A stretch of DNA of 64,000 bases from Alentia gelatinosa (Eukaryota > Annelida > Polychaeta > Phyllodocida > Polynoidae): assembly GCA_950022655.1 (NCBI GenBank), contig OX465580.1:481122-545121 (forward strand). The letters run 5' to 3'. A program made the position numbers and the translations under genes. The number at the start of each line of letters is the position of its first letter. Positions within the stretch are counted from its first letter, which is position 1. Positions 1 to 10,678 of this stretch are shown piece by piece. The notes below the pieces were generated by a model, which searched no databases, had not been told where the DNA came from, and was given only the letters and a program-made list of their open reading frames with translations.

Positions 1-1410
1 GATTACTTCACCAGGCGGGGTGGGTGAGGTTCTGTGTGTAGTGGTGGGGGTGTTACCTTACAGGGGGTGATTACTTCACCAGGCGGGGTGGGTGAGGTTC
101 TGTGTGTAGTGGTGTGGGTGTTACCCTACAGGGTGTGATTACTTCACCAGGCGGGGTGGGTGAGGTTCTGTGTGTAGTGGTGGGGTGTTACCCTACAGGG
201 GGTGATTACTTCACCTGGCGGGATGGGTGAGGTTCTGTGTGTAGTGGTGGGGGTGTTACCCTATAGGGGGTGATTACTTCACCAGGCGGGGTGGGTGAGG
301 TTCTGTGTGTAGTGGTATGGATGTTAGCCTGCAGGGGGTGATTACTTCACCAGGCAGGGTGGGTGAGGTTTTATGTGTAGTGGTGGAGGTGTTAGCCTAC
401 ATGGGGTGATTACTTCACCAGGCGGGGTGGGTGAGGTTCTGTGTGTAGTGGTGTGTTGTTACCCTACAGGTGTTGATTATTTCACCAGGCGGGGTGGGTG
501 AGGTTCTGTGTGTAGTGGTGGGGGTGGTGGGGGTGTTACCCTACAGGGGTTGATTACTTCACCAGGCGGGGTGGGTGAGGTTCTGTGTGTAGTGGTGTGG
601 GTGTTACCCTACAGGGGGTGATTACTTCACCAGGCAGGGTGGGTGAGGTTCTGTGTGTAGTGGTGTGGGTGTTACCCTACAGGGGGTGATTACTTCACCA
701 GGCGGGGTGGGTGAGGTTCTGTGTGTAGTTGTGGGGCCGGTGGGGGTGTTACCCTACAGGGGGTGATTACTTCACCAGGCGGGGTGGGTGAGGTTCTGTG
801 TGTAGTGGTGGGGGTGGTGGGGGTGTCACCCTACAGGGCTGATTACTTCACCAGGCGGGGTGGGTGAGGTTCTGTGTGTAGTGGTGGGGGTGTTAGCCTA
901 CAGGGGGTGATTACTTCACCAGGCGGGGTGGGTGAGGTTCTGTTTGTAGTGGTGGGGGTGTTACCCTACAGGGGATGATTACTTCACCAGGTGGGGTGGG
1001 TGAGGTTCTGTGTGTAGTGGTGGGGGTGTTAGCCTACGGGGGTTGATTACTTCACCAGGCGGGGTGGGTGAGGTTCTGTGTGTAGTGGTGGGGGTGTTAC
1101 CATACAGGGCGTGATTACTTCACCAGGCGGGGTGGGTGAGGTTCTGTGTGTAGTGGTGGGGGTGTTACCCTACAGGGGGTGATTACTTCACCAGGCGGGG
1201 TGGGTGAGGTTCTGTGTTTAGTGGTGGGGGTGTTACCCTACAGGGGGTGATTACTTCACCAGGCGGGGTGGGTGAGGTTCTGTGTGTAGTGGTGGGGGTG
1301 TTACCCTACAGGGGGTGATTACTTCACCAGGCGGGGTGGGTGAGGTTCTGTGTGTAGTGGTGGGGGTGTTATCCTACAGGGGGTGATTACTTCACCAGGC
1401 GGGGTGATTG
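1..1410. repeat. 68-bp minisatellite array
   Basis: About twenty head-to-tail copies of a unit of roughly 67-68 bp that begins GATTACTTCACCAGGCGGGG and ends TACCCTACAGGGGGT. Copies differ by single-base changes and by small GGTGGGGGT expansions near 515, 735 and 815. The array starts before the window edge and ends at about 1410. It has no unique spacers, so it is a minisatellite and not a CRISPR. It lies on the 3' side of the minus-strand NLR-like exon at 1817-1900, so it is probably intronic. Confidence 0.95.
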
Positions 1411-1816
1411 GGGTGTTAGTGGGGATGTTATTGCTGATAAGGCAGGATGAAACCCTCAGATGTCCTGTTACCCTGAGCTTCGCTTTATCTATACTCGTTA
1501 ACGTTGGAGGGATAAATATGTACAACCAGGGGCAGGACCCAAATCCTGCTTCTTCCTTTAGGCCAAGTATCAAGGTCATCAGACTCAGCGGGTACGTATT
1601 GTAGTCCCACAAACGTGGTTACACCTGAAAGGTCTTCGCCTACAGAATTTAAATGTTTTATGTTGCATGCCATTTTTGCATGAATTTTTACTCTCCTCGT
1701 AACCAGTCCATTGTTTAGAGGGTGACAAGTTTAGGATTTACGCAGAGTATTGATGAAAGGTGATTCCCACCTTAATAATGCTGAAAAACATCAGACACAT
1801 TATAATCTGTACTTAC

Positions 1817-1900
1817 AGAAGTGTCTTCACCGTATTGTTCTCCTGAAGTCTTTTCTCTAACACCTGAAGTGTTTCCTCATTGAGTCTCCTCTCCATAAGA
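1817..1900 (-). CDS. NLR-type leucine-rich-repeat exon (third visible)
   Basis: This 84-bp exon encodes one 28-residue ribonuclease-inhibitor-type LRR. On the minus strand it is preceded by GATTACAG and followed by GTAAGT. Read in phase with the exon at 3767-3850 it gives LRR spacing (L..RRLNEETLQVLEKRL and N.TVKTL). An exon of 84 bp with identical phase on both sides is the classic organisation of NLR LRR genes. The next exon would lie beyond the left window edge. Family assignment rests on exon size, phase and leucine pattern, and no NACHT domain is in the window. Confidence 0.75.
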
Positions 1901-2071
1901 CTGTAATCAGAACAGACGAGATATACAGGAGTAGCTTGCTACAACTTGGAAATTAAAGCATTCCAGGAATTTCTATATAATCTACATAGTAATTCAGATT
2001 TACAGCAGAATTGTGTTAATCTGTTTGTTTCACCTTCTATTAAGTCTCTCAATTCCAATCATAGAACTTGA

Positions 2072-3344
2072 AGAGGCCAAGTCTCGTGGTTTACTGTTAG
2101 AGCTTCTAGTTTAAATAAAGAGGCCAAGTCTCATGGTTTACTGTTAGAGCTTCTAGTTTAAATAAAGAGGCCAAGTCTCGTGGTTTACTGTTAGAGCTTC
2201 TAGTTTAAATAAAGAGGCCAAGTCTCATGGTTTACTGTTAGAGCTTCTAGTTTAAATAAAGAGGCCAAGTCTCATGGTTTACTGTTAGAGCTTCTAGTTT
2301 AAATAAAGAGGCCAAGTCTCATGGTTTACTGTTAGAGCTTCTAGTTTAAATAAAGAGGCCAAGTCTCATGGTTTACTGTTAGAGCTTTTAGTTTAAATAA
2401 AGAGGCCAAGTCTCATGGTTTACTGTTAGAGCTTTTAGTTTAAATAAAGAGGCCAAGTCTCATGGTTTACTGTTAGAGCTTCTAGTTTAAATAAAGAGGC
2501 CAAGTCTTATTGTTTACTGTTAGAGCTTCTAGTTTAACCCTATCGCGCCTGGTACCCGCGGCAGGGGTACAGTCATGGAACTGCGTACTAGTGCCAGTGA
2601 CTACTGCTGGAGGCCTGGCATATAGGCCTATTGTGAACATTTTGATCTATGTATCACGTGACATGACACGTGATATTTAATACTATTTTCTGTTTCGCCT
2701 GGAATATCAAAAATGATGTTATATCTACATTCTCTGAAAGTTTCATGTTTATTGAACCATTATTTATAATCTTATCTTAAAAAACGAATATTTTGTAAAT
2801 GATGCCTGAAGGCATCACCCGGCCAGCCCTGGTTGATGCCTGAAGGCATCACCCGGCGTAAAAGGGTTAAATAAAGAGGCCAAGTCTCATGGTTTACTGT
2901 TAGAGCTTCTAGTTTAAATAAAGAGGCCAAGTCTCATGGTTTACTGTTAGAGCTTCTAGTTTAAATAAAGAGGCCAAGTCTCATGGTTTACTGTTAGAGC
3001 TTCTAGTTTAAATAAAGAGGCCAAGTCTCATGGTTTACTGTTAGAGCTTCTAGTTTAAATAAACAGGCCAAGTCTCATGGTTTACTGTTAGAGCTTCTAG
3101 TTTAAATAAAGAGGCCTAGTCTCATGGTTTACTGTTAGAGCTTTTAGTTTAAATAAAGAGGCCAAGTCTCATGGTTTACTGTTAGAGCTTTTAGTTTAAA
3201 TAAAGAGGCCAAGTCTCATGGTTTACTGTTAGAGCTTCTAGTTTAAATAAAGAGGCCAAGTCTCATGGTTTACTGTTAGAGCTTCTAGTTTAAATAAAGA
3301 GGCCAAGTCTCATGGTTTACTGTTAGAGCTTCAAGTTTGAAAAG
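2072..3344. repeat. 47-bp minisatellite array, split by a MITE
   Basis: About twenty copies of a 47-bp unit (AGAGGCCAAGTCTCATGGTT followed by TACTGTTAGAGCTTCTAGTTTAAATAA) run from 2072 to 2537 and again from 2867 to 3344. Variation is limited to a few positions (CTCATGG/CTCGTGG, GCTTCTAG/GCTTTTAG). The interruption is an inserted element described separately. The array lies in the intron between the LRR exons at 3767-3850 and 1817-1900. Confidence 0.95.
2538..2866. mobile_element. piggyBac-type MITE with TTAA target duplication
   Basis: A 329-bp non-coding insertion inside the 47-bp minisatellite. It is flanked by TTAA at 2534-2537 and 2867-2870, exactly where the array unit has a single TTAA. 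The termini are CCCT...AGGG with an imperfect inverted repeat (CCCTATCGCGCC against the complement of GGCGTAAAAGGG). Inside are two copies of GATGCCTGAAGGCATC, each able to form a hairpin. TTAA duplication with CCY termini is the hallmark of piggyBac superfamily elements. No transposase is encoded, so it is non-autonomous. Confidence 0.88.
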
Positions 3345-3766
3345 TATCCTCATCTATTATAAAAGTCAATTCATCTGATTGTCTTAGACATTATCATTTA
3401 TCTCACCCCTGGTATTTTTTCTCTATAAACTTAATATTGGGAACTCGTAGCTGATCCCATCTCGTTTGAATCGCTATGTAATTCATGCAGCTTCCCCTTG
3501 TGAATTATTATGCGATTCTAACTGATCCTAAACTTGGGTCATGGGTTTCCTCTATGATATTAAGGTATGTGTCACTTGTTATTTGATCGTATTGACTCTC
3601 CATATAGCATGCAATTCCTGTAGCACAAGCAACTGGTGCATCATGTTTAAGCAGACAATGCCTTTAAACCAGAAACAATCAATAAGGCCAAAGCAAATAC
3701 ATTTCCTCCAAAATAGAAGGTAGCACAGTAATTGTTTATCACATTTTAAAATGATTTCCCACTTAC

Positions 3767-3850
3767 TGTAAATTCTCAAGGACTGTGCTGCAGTTTACAA
3801 GATCGACAATACCATTCAGGGATATCTCATCTGATGGAAAGAAGTATAGA
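3767..3850 (-). CDS. NLR-type leucine-rich-repeat exon (second visible)
   Basis: This is another 84-bp exon, flanked on the minus strand by CTTTCAG and GTAAGT. It encodes one LRR unit with ISLNGIVDLV and TVLENL at the expected spacing. Its first base completes the codon left open by the exon at 5364-5548, and its last two bases are completed by the exon at 1817-1900, so all three join without a frame break. It was not found as an ORF because it is short and has no start codon. The call rests on the splice signals, exact length and phase. Confidence 0.72.
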
Positions 3851-4314
3851 CTGAAAGAACATGAAAAGCAGATATTCAGTATTATTCACATCTTTGCCAC
3901 ATTCTCGGCTGGTGATCCCTTTCAGCATCAATTGTCCGAGGGGAGGGAAAGTCTGAAATGATAACCGTGCCATGGCCGGTGATTCCCACAGGAATCATTT
4001 TCATAGTTTGTTTTATTTGCAATGAATCTTTTAATAAATTGTATTCTGACATCGGACTTGAGATTTGATATGACAAAGAGGCCAAAATATCTCTCTTTTT
4101 GTGACAATCATAAGATTTTTAAACTGCTTCTGTACATGTACAAGTAAATATTGCAAGGTTTAATAGCTTCTGCTGACCTCTTTAGTCATAACATTCGCTA
4201 GTGAAGATTTTTTTCCTATTGGAAAAGGTTGCACACCTAGATAATGCCTAGCGTTCTGCAAGTAGGTCAACCCGTTGGCTGGTGCCCGCCTGTGTACGCC
4301 GCTGGCTACCTAAT

Positions 4315-4398
4315 ATCTCCGCCGAGCCCCCTAGCGGATACCCCGGGAACCAGCGTATCTCCGCCGAGCCCCCTAGCGGATACCCCGGGAACCAGCGT
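4315..4398. repeat. 42-bp tandem duplication
   Basis: Two perfect consecutive copies of a GC-rich 42-bp unit starting ATCTCCGCCGAGCCCCCTAG. It lies in a region that otherwise holds nothing I recognise. Confidence 0.85.
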
Positions 4399-4602
4399 AG
4401 TCAACCCGAAGCTGCACCTTAAACCATATGTGCTCAAGACACCTACTATACTACTAATACATTTACCATTTTTCTAAAAATAAAATAAAGAATAAAAACC
4501 TTGATAAAGTCCATGTATTGGACAAAACGTGGGTTCTAGATAAAAGCCTACTAATAGAGGGAAACTATGTTCCGGTGAAAGGAAGTCAAAGTTACGAGGT
4601 AT

Positions 4603-4658
4603 GGCTTGGAAAAATTACTGCCCAAGGCCTTGGCCGCGGGCAGTAATTTTTCCAAGCC
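4603..4658. repeat. Perfect 21-bp inverted repeat (hairpin)
   Basis: The arms at 4603-4623 and 4638-4658 are perfect reverse complements (GGCTTGGAAAAATTACTGCCC) around a 14-nt loop. Pairing continues imperfectly outward for another 10-15 bp. It could be the core of a small fold-back element or a cruciform. No target duplication was identified. Confidence 0.85.
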
Positions 4659-5363
4659 TTACCGAGTAATTAGCGTTATTTGCTCACCCACCATCAAACA
4701 TTAAGCCAGATCCAACCTTATCGAGTAACTTGACACTTTATGTTTTCTACCCACTGCGCTTTTCATATGAATTTTGTAAGAGACAATCTGATTGGTCTAA
4801 ATGTCAACCTTGGGTAGTATACGGCAACCTTGGGTAGTATCCATAAGTTACTCCACCCCCCAGAACGTGGTGTAAGCATAGCGTGTACAGCCATAGGTAT
4901 ATAGGAATATTCAGATTAACTTGATGGTTATGTGATTCTTCACTCTACACCGTTATCTATAAAGGGTCGCCTGGCATCACGAGGACGGCTTCACCTTCAC
5001 ATTGACCCACGCTCCGACTGCCGGAAAATACTGCAGATACTTTTCTGAGATACTACATTGAAAGTTAGAATATGGCCAACCACAGTAGAAATTGGTTTAC
5101 TGGTATTTGTTTTAGTGAAATGAAAAGAGAATTTCCTACAAAGTCCTCCAAAGGTTTATTTCTGTGTAGCAGTATATGAGGCAACTTAGATAATTGAGTA
5201 TATCATGTTATTTACACTATGCTATTGATATGATTGATATTATAATAATTGTCATGCACCTACTGTGCTTTCTAAGCTTGTTTGAATGTTGAATCTGGTT
5301 GAGTATACACCTGGTGAGATACGGACCGTGACTTGTGAGGGTGCACAACGTCTCTGTACTTAC

Positions 5364-5548
5364 TTCAGTGTTTTCAGAGACGTGTGATGACTGAGAGTGA
5401 ACACCAACGCCTTCACATCCACCGCCGTCAGCAGGGTCTCATTCATCGTCACTGTTGAACCCATTACATTCTCCGCATAGCGTCGTGCCATGTCCGCAGA
5501 TTGTGACTCATGAATGCATTGTAAAGCCTGCATTGTCGTCATGCCTTC
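5364..5548 (-). CDS. NLR-type exon leading into the LRR region
   Basis: A 185-bp exon bounded on the minus strand by CCTCACAG and GTAAGT, encoding 61 codons plus two bases. The sequence begins EGMTTMQALQCIHESQ and ends SHHTSLKTL. A short helical 'L..L.CIHESQ' segment followed by the first L..L.L repeat is what precedes the LRRs in vertebrate and invertebrate NLR proteins. It splices in phase to 3767-3850. Upstream coding sequence (a NACHT domain would be expected) is not visible before the transposon block at 6.2 kb, so the gene is either interrupted by it or has a very long intron. Confidence 0.72.
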
Positions 5549-6187
5549 CTGTGAGGTTTAGATAAAGATATCAGTATCTGTGCCATATCAAGGCAGTGTT
5601 GGTTTTTTTTAAGTCGCTTTATTTACCCTGGGTACGATTAGGCAGTAACTGCCTGTTTACAATCAATAACCAGCATTTGTAAGTCATAATGTTTGGTAGT
5701 ATCTGCGATTCCCTAACTATCAAGGTAGGCAACAGTAAATAATAGAAAAGATCCAATATATTATATGGGATGTATAGAAAAAAAAGAAAAAAAAGAATGA
5801 ATAAAAACATAGACAATCCAAAATTACTAGTACACAGTCTCAACTTTTGCAATTTAGCTAGAAATCATTGTTATTCAGTCATTTCATTGTAATAGTAATA
5901 GTCGAAAAATAGGTAGTAATAGTCGAGAAATAGGTCGAGTGTGTCATAATGTGTCAGATCAATGGTTGTAAAGTATCGTATTGATGGTTGTAAGAGTAGA
6001 GAGAATTACTGGAAATAAAACCTATGGAAATATAATTTACTGTATATATTTTAGTGAATTTGAAAACATCATTCTAATAATATTTTGGTACAAAAGACAA
6101 TGCTACCATAAACTATCAATAAGCCTACAGTTCCGAGTATGAGAAGAAACCTTGTCTGTCTTTATAATTAACTAGACAAATATAAAT
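5549..6187. other. AT-rich non-coding stretch
   Basis: This lies between the NLR-type exon and the start of DIRS element A. The only open frame is a low-complexity phenylalanine-rich minus frame with no coding character. It is probably intron of the NLR-like gene, and I see no element boundary in it. Confidence 0.5.
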
Positions 6188-6493
6188 TGGTGACTCATGG
6201 CCTTTGGTCAGGGGTGGTCATTGCCCCACCTGGTGACACACTCCACCACCAGCGCACTCCTCGCGCCCCCTGTCGCTATCACCACGCACCGCGAACCGAC
6301 CTGCGTGAGCGGTGCGCTCACCTCAGCCTCACAATTCGCTCAGCTGCCCTACCGTACTGACGTACATTTTTCTACTGTCCAGTTTCTTGGCTTTTCCCTC
6401 TACATACCTCCGGTCTCCATATTCCCCGAATACCGCTGACCGTGTACTCGGGAATTCCATAATTCTGGTTTCTGTAGGATTGTATTCTACAAG

Positions 6494-7622
6494 TATGAGT
6501 GGGCCTGTTACGCGGAGTGCAGCCGCCTCGCGCCCAGAGGAAGCGTCTTCACGGGCCGAGGACTATACGGATTCGGAGGTAACCGTGCGCCAGCAGGAGC
6601 AGCCCGATGACCACGTGGATTCCGTATCCCAGCAAGCGACCAGCGTGCGGTCATCGAGGATTACGGCTCTCGAATCTAACTACACCAAGATGTCGGAGAA
6701 GATGGACGGGATGTTGGATGCAATCATGCAGATATCCCGCCCTGGATCGAAGGCCACCGGCTCACGGTCGTCAGCAGCGTCTCGCACGAGGGATTGGGCT
6801 CGAGACCAGGCCGAACGGGCGCTACCTTCCCCGCGTCAACTACGGGACAGCTACGCCCCCGAGGACTATCTTCAACGGGAATTTGAAAAGGAGACCATGA
6901 GGCACGACCGTACCGCTGGTAAGCAATCATTGATCGCTGACTTCAGCACCCGTAGATTAACGGCTAAACCGTATATGTACATTGAACGTGACGGGGTCTA
7001 TACGCTCCACCAGAAGCTCGAGCTACGGTCAGCACTCGAGCCCCTGGAGTATATTAGTTGTTTTCTGTCACTGCTGGGAGACGAACGGGCCTTCCGGCCC
7101 GAGGACCGCGAGCACATGTTTCGCCACTTACAGCAGGTCTCCGTTGACGCCCAGGCACGGCCGTGGGCCGCAGTCCGACGGTGGTCAAATTTTGTGTTTG
7201 ACCATATTGAATCTGGCCGTCTTTACTGGGCGGACTACGGGCGTATCCAGGAGGAACGGGTACGGCTCGCCATGACGGCGGCAGCCCCCGCACATCAAAG
7301 GAACGAGACCGGACGCACCAAGGGGCGGGAGGTCCCCTGCAGGGACTACAACACCGAGAAGGGGTGCCGCCACCGTAACGGACACGAGGAGGGGGGCATC
7401 CGGTGGCTGCACGTGTGCAGCTTCTGCGATTCGGTCGGCAGGCAGTGTGGTCACTCCGTACACGCCTGCAACAGGAAACTCACCTACGGACACGGCTATG
7501 ACCACACAGCGCCGGCCCCTGTACCAACACCACGCCGGATGCCCCAGGCCGGATATCCCCTTCAAAGCGGTGCTCGGCCGACACCCCACCAGGGCAGATA
7601 CCCTCAGACAACACCGAGTTAA
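6494..7622 (+). CDS. DIRS copy A ORF1 (Gag-like, zinc-finger)
   Basis: About 375 residues if started at the ATG at 6494 (MSGPVTRSAA...). The frame is open upstream to 6312, but the region before 6494 matches the untranslated leader in copy B. The N-terminal half has a predicted helical or coiled-coil stretch (RSSRITALESNYTKM). A central block around ISKPYM/LTAKPYMYIERDG is conserved in copy B. Near residue 285 comes a Cys/His cluster (CRDYNTEKGC, then HVCSFCDSVGRQCGHSVHAC), like the CCHC/CCCH module found in DIRS/PAT ORF1 proteins. It probably binds element RNA and forms the particle. The open frame is unbroken. Confidence 0.8.
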
Positions 7623-7702
7623 AAAAACGGCCAGGACGCACCCCGCGACTAAGCGAGGCGCGAAACAGCAACCCCCCGGCACACGGCGGCTCGGGCTTTG
7701 AT

Positions 7703-9630
7703 GTGCCCGAGCCGGCCGGGGCACGTGACATCATCGATCACGTGGTCGCCCCAACACGTGGACGGGGGGACGTAAACATCAACAAACGTGCCACGCCCCC
7801 AGTGATACCGAGCGCTCCTATAGGCGACAGCGTGGACACTACGAGGATGGAGATACCCGGCGTGGAGAGTGTTAGTGTTACCGCGCCAGCGGGGGCACAG
7901 GTCCACGCCGGATTAAACACTCCGGATTTCGACGCCATCAGACGCATGTGCGAAACCGGAAAAGTACACCCCGGGCTCCGGACCGACCCGGCCGCCTTCG
8001 CCGACCACCGGAGGAGGGAGTGGCCGGACTTCACAGCCGTGGGGCCCGACAAGCATCGAGAGATATACCGGGCCGTGAGGGACACGGGCCTGCCCAACGC
8101 CCTAGGGGCCCGGATAGTGCTCCCGTCGGATCTGCGACTCGACGCATGGGAACGGTATCTCGCAAGGATGGATGGGAAGGACGAACTGTTGGGGTTTATT
8201 CGCTATGGTTTTCCCCTCGGCTACCTCGGGCCGGCCAGTGATACCCGAGGCATCCCGAATCACCCCAGCGCCGACACCTACCCCCAGCAGGTGCAACGTT
8301 TCATTGATAAGGAAAGGGCGTTCTCCAACATGCTGGGACCGTTCGAGGACCCTCCCTTCACGGCGTGGTCCCACGTGTCCCCGCTCATGACACGGGAGAA
8401 GCGGGGCACCGATGCCCGCCGGGTGATCACGGACATGACATTCCCGAGGGAGCAGAGTGTTAACTCGTACGTGATCAAAAACTCGGTCTACGGGCTCGAG
8501 CGTGAACACAGGCTCCCTATGGTCGACGGGTTCGTCCGAAAGCTCGTGGCTGCGGGCACTACATCTTTTATGTCCTCGATCGACGTGTCACGCGCCTACA
8601 AGAACTTTCGCTGTGATCCGCTGGATTGGCCTCCGTTATGCTTCATGTGGGGGGGCGGGCACTACTGTGATACGGCCATGCCGTTTGGTGCCCGCGCCTC
8701 GTCGTACCATATGCAGTGCGTGGCGGACACGATCGTGAACATCCTCGAGAACAAAGGCATCACCGCCGAGATGTACCTGGACGACCTCGTCATACTCTCG
8801 GCGGATGCGGCCATGGCCGAACGTGACTTCTAAACAGCCCGCGCTCTCTTCGCGGAACTAGGCCTCCCCGAGGCCCGGGATAAGGCCAGGCACCCAGTCA
8901 GACGGTCACGTGGCTGGGCATTCAGATCGACGCCCGCACGATGACGCTGTCGATACCCGAAGAAAAGCTCCTCGACGTTCGGGCACACGTTGCGGCCGTA
9001 GCAACAAAGAGGTCCCTCACCAAGAGACAGCTCCAGTCGGTCCTCGGGAAGGTTCTGCACGTGGCTAAGTGTATCCGCCCGGCCCGGGCATTTGTGAGCA
9101 AGCTTCTCGAGGCGCTGCGAGGCATGCGGGGGTATTATCTTAATATCAACGCCGACATGCGACAGGATCTGGATTGGTTCCTCCGCTTCGCTGAGGGCTG
9201 GAACGGCCACTCCCTCATACCTCGAGGTCCCCCTACGAGATGTGTCACCGTTGACGCGTGCCTCTCGGGAGTGGGCGGGACCAACGGCCAGTACTACTAC
9301 TCCGGTCAGGTGTGCCCTGTGACTGACCCGGTGGAGTGTATCTCCTAACTCGAGGCCGTAAATACGATCTACGCACTCAACACCTTCGTGACGGAGCGAG
9401 ACAGGGGCACGAGGGTCGAGGTCTACTGCGATAACCTGGGGACAGTACAGGCCTTGACCTCGGGACGTGCCCGGAACCGAGTACTCGCGGAGTGTGCACG
9501 GCAGGCCTGGATGATACAGGCACGGATGGAGGTGGACCTCGTGTACACTCACGTGCCTGGGGTGCAGAATACGGTCGCCGACGCTCTCAGCAGGGCACAC
9601 CTCACTTATACTGACTATCATAAAGCTGCC
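7703..9630 (+). pseudogene. DIRS copy A reverse transcriptase / RNase H, broken
   Basis: Reverse transcriptase motifs lie in 7703-8833: SSIDVSRAYKNFRCDP (motif A), AMPFGARASSYHMQ (motif B) and EMYLDDLVIL (catalytic YLDD). A TAA at 8831-8833 ends that frame. A one-base shift near 8890-8905 then moves the reading frame, which reopens at 8941 through the connection and RNase H domain (VTVDACLSGVGG, YCDNLGTVQALTSGRARN, NTVADALSR). A second in-frame stop, TAA at 9346-9348, replaces a codon that is sense in copy B. These are DIRS-type RT and RNase H, which would make element cDNA. Two stops and one frameshift mean no full polyprotein from this copy unless they are assembly errors. Confidence 0.85.
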
Positions 9631-9676
9631 TCGTTTGTGTCTATGCATCGCTTGTATCCCGTGATACCATGTTCGC

Positions 9677-10678
9677 ATGCATCTTATGTCCCCATCCTCC
9701 GCTTATTCTGCAGATCCGGCGCTGCTCTCACTCCAAGCGAGGGCATCTGTCCGCCAATCCGAGGCTCGTGCCCCCGGCACGGTCGCCAACCAGCGGTCAG
9801 CCGTCGGCACCTACATCGCCTTCTGCAGGAGGATGGGGGCGGACCCCCAGGCACCGACCGTGTCTTTCGTGACGGCCTACCTCGAGTACGTCGCGGAGCA
9901 CGCACCCTCGCCGGCGACCGTGGCCAACCACCTGTCACATATACGGTCACATCTACGGCTGACAGGTGGGAACGTCGCCCCGACGGAGCATCACAGAGTG
10001 AAACGGGCGCTCGAGGCCATGAGGAGGAACAAGAAGTATGTTCCCAACGTAAAGCCCCCCGTGCCGATGGAGGTATTCCAACGGATCCTGTCGGACCTAG
10101 GGGACACGCCCCTCCAAATCACCATACGGGCTGCACTGCTGATTCTATACTACGCGGCGCTCAGACAGAGCGAGGTCGCCCCGCCCTCGTCAGGTGCCTA
10201 CAACCGAGACCGGCACCTCTCACGTGGAGACGTGACCGTGTCTGCCAACCACGTGACGGTCATCATAAAAGCGGGCAAGAACCTTCAGCGGATCGGGGAA
10301 CAGAAAGTGATGCGCCTCCAGCCGGCAGCAGACTCGAGGTACTGCCCTGTTCACGCCGTGCGCCAGATGCTACGGGCGATCCCTACGGGCACACTGCGAG
10401 ATCCCTTCCTAATGTTACCAGACGGATCCACACTGACCTCACGCGCCCTCGCAAAGGAATGGGAGACGTTGCTCGTGGCTGCGGGCCAGCCCCCGAGGTC
10501 ATACACCCTCCACAGCCTCCGTAAGGCTGCCGCCACACAGGCATACCAAGCGGGTATGCCAGAACTGGACATTCAGCGTTATGGCGGGTGGAGATCAGAC
10601 TCTCACAGACTGTATATCAAGGACTCAACATCTGTCAATGTCAACCAGTCTCTGATTCAGTCTCTATCTAAGAACTAG
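9677..10678 (+). CDS. DIRS copy A tyrosine recombinase
   Basis: A 333-aa open frame. The N-terminal SAM-like/core-binding segment (about residues 25-115, GTVANQRSAVGTYIAFCRRMG) is followed by the catalytic domain: arginine in ALRQSEVAPP, H-x-x-R in YTLHSLRKAAATQAY, and the nucleophile tyrosine in SHRLYIKDST. All four key residue types (R, H, R, Y) are present. In DIRS elements this enzyme integrates a circular DNA intermediate, which replaces DDE integrase and gives no target duplication. It overlaps the downstream open extension of the RT/RNase H frame. It is unbroken and is the best preserved gene of copy A. Confidence 0.88.
   Translation: MHLMSPSSAYSADPALLSLQARASVRQSEARAPGTVANQRSAVGTYIAFCRRMGADPQAPTVSFVTAYLEYVAEHAPSPATVANHLSHIRSHLRLTGGNVAPTEHHRVKRALEAMRRNKKYVPNVKPPVPMEVFQRILSDLGDTPLQITIRAALLILYYAALRQSEVAPPSSGAYNRDRHLSRGDVTVSANHVTVIIKAGKNLQRIGEQKVMRLQPAADSRYCPVHAVRQMLRAIPTGTLRDPFLMLPDGSTLTSRALAKEWETLLVAAGQPPRSYTLHSLRKAAATQAYQAGMPELDIQRYGGWRSDSHRLYIKDSTSVNVNQSLIQSLSKN

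Noticed and set aside
1..3344. CRISPR-like direct repeats at 1-1410 and 2072-3344
   Set aside because: The units are contiguous, with no unique spacers between identical repeats, and the genome is eukaryotic. They are minisatellites.
3541..4085. Short ORFs around 3541-3779 and 3882-4085
   Set aside because: They have no domain or codon character, and the region is intron beside the 84-bp LRR exon at 3767-3850, which reads in a different frame.
6607..8509. Several long opposite-strand and alternate-frame ORFs in the DIRS coding region (e.g. 7185-7724, 8102-8509 and, further on, 8830-9678)
   Set aside because: They are shadows of GC-rich coding sequence, and the true frames carry gag, RT, RNase H and recombinase motifs.
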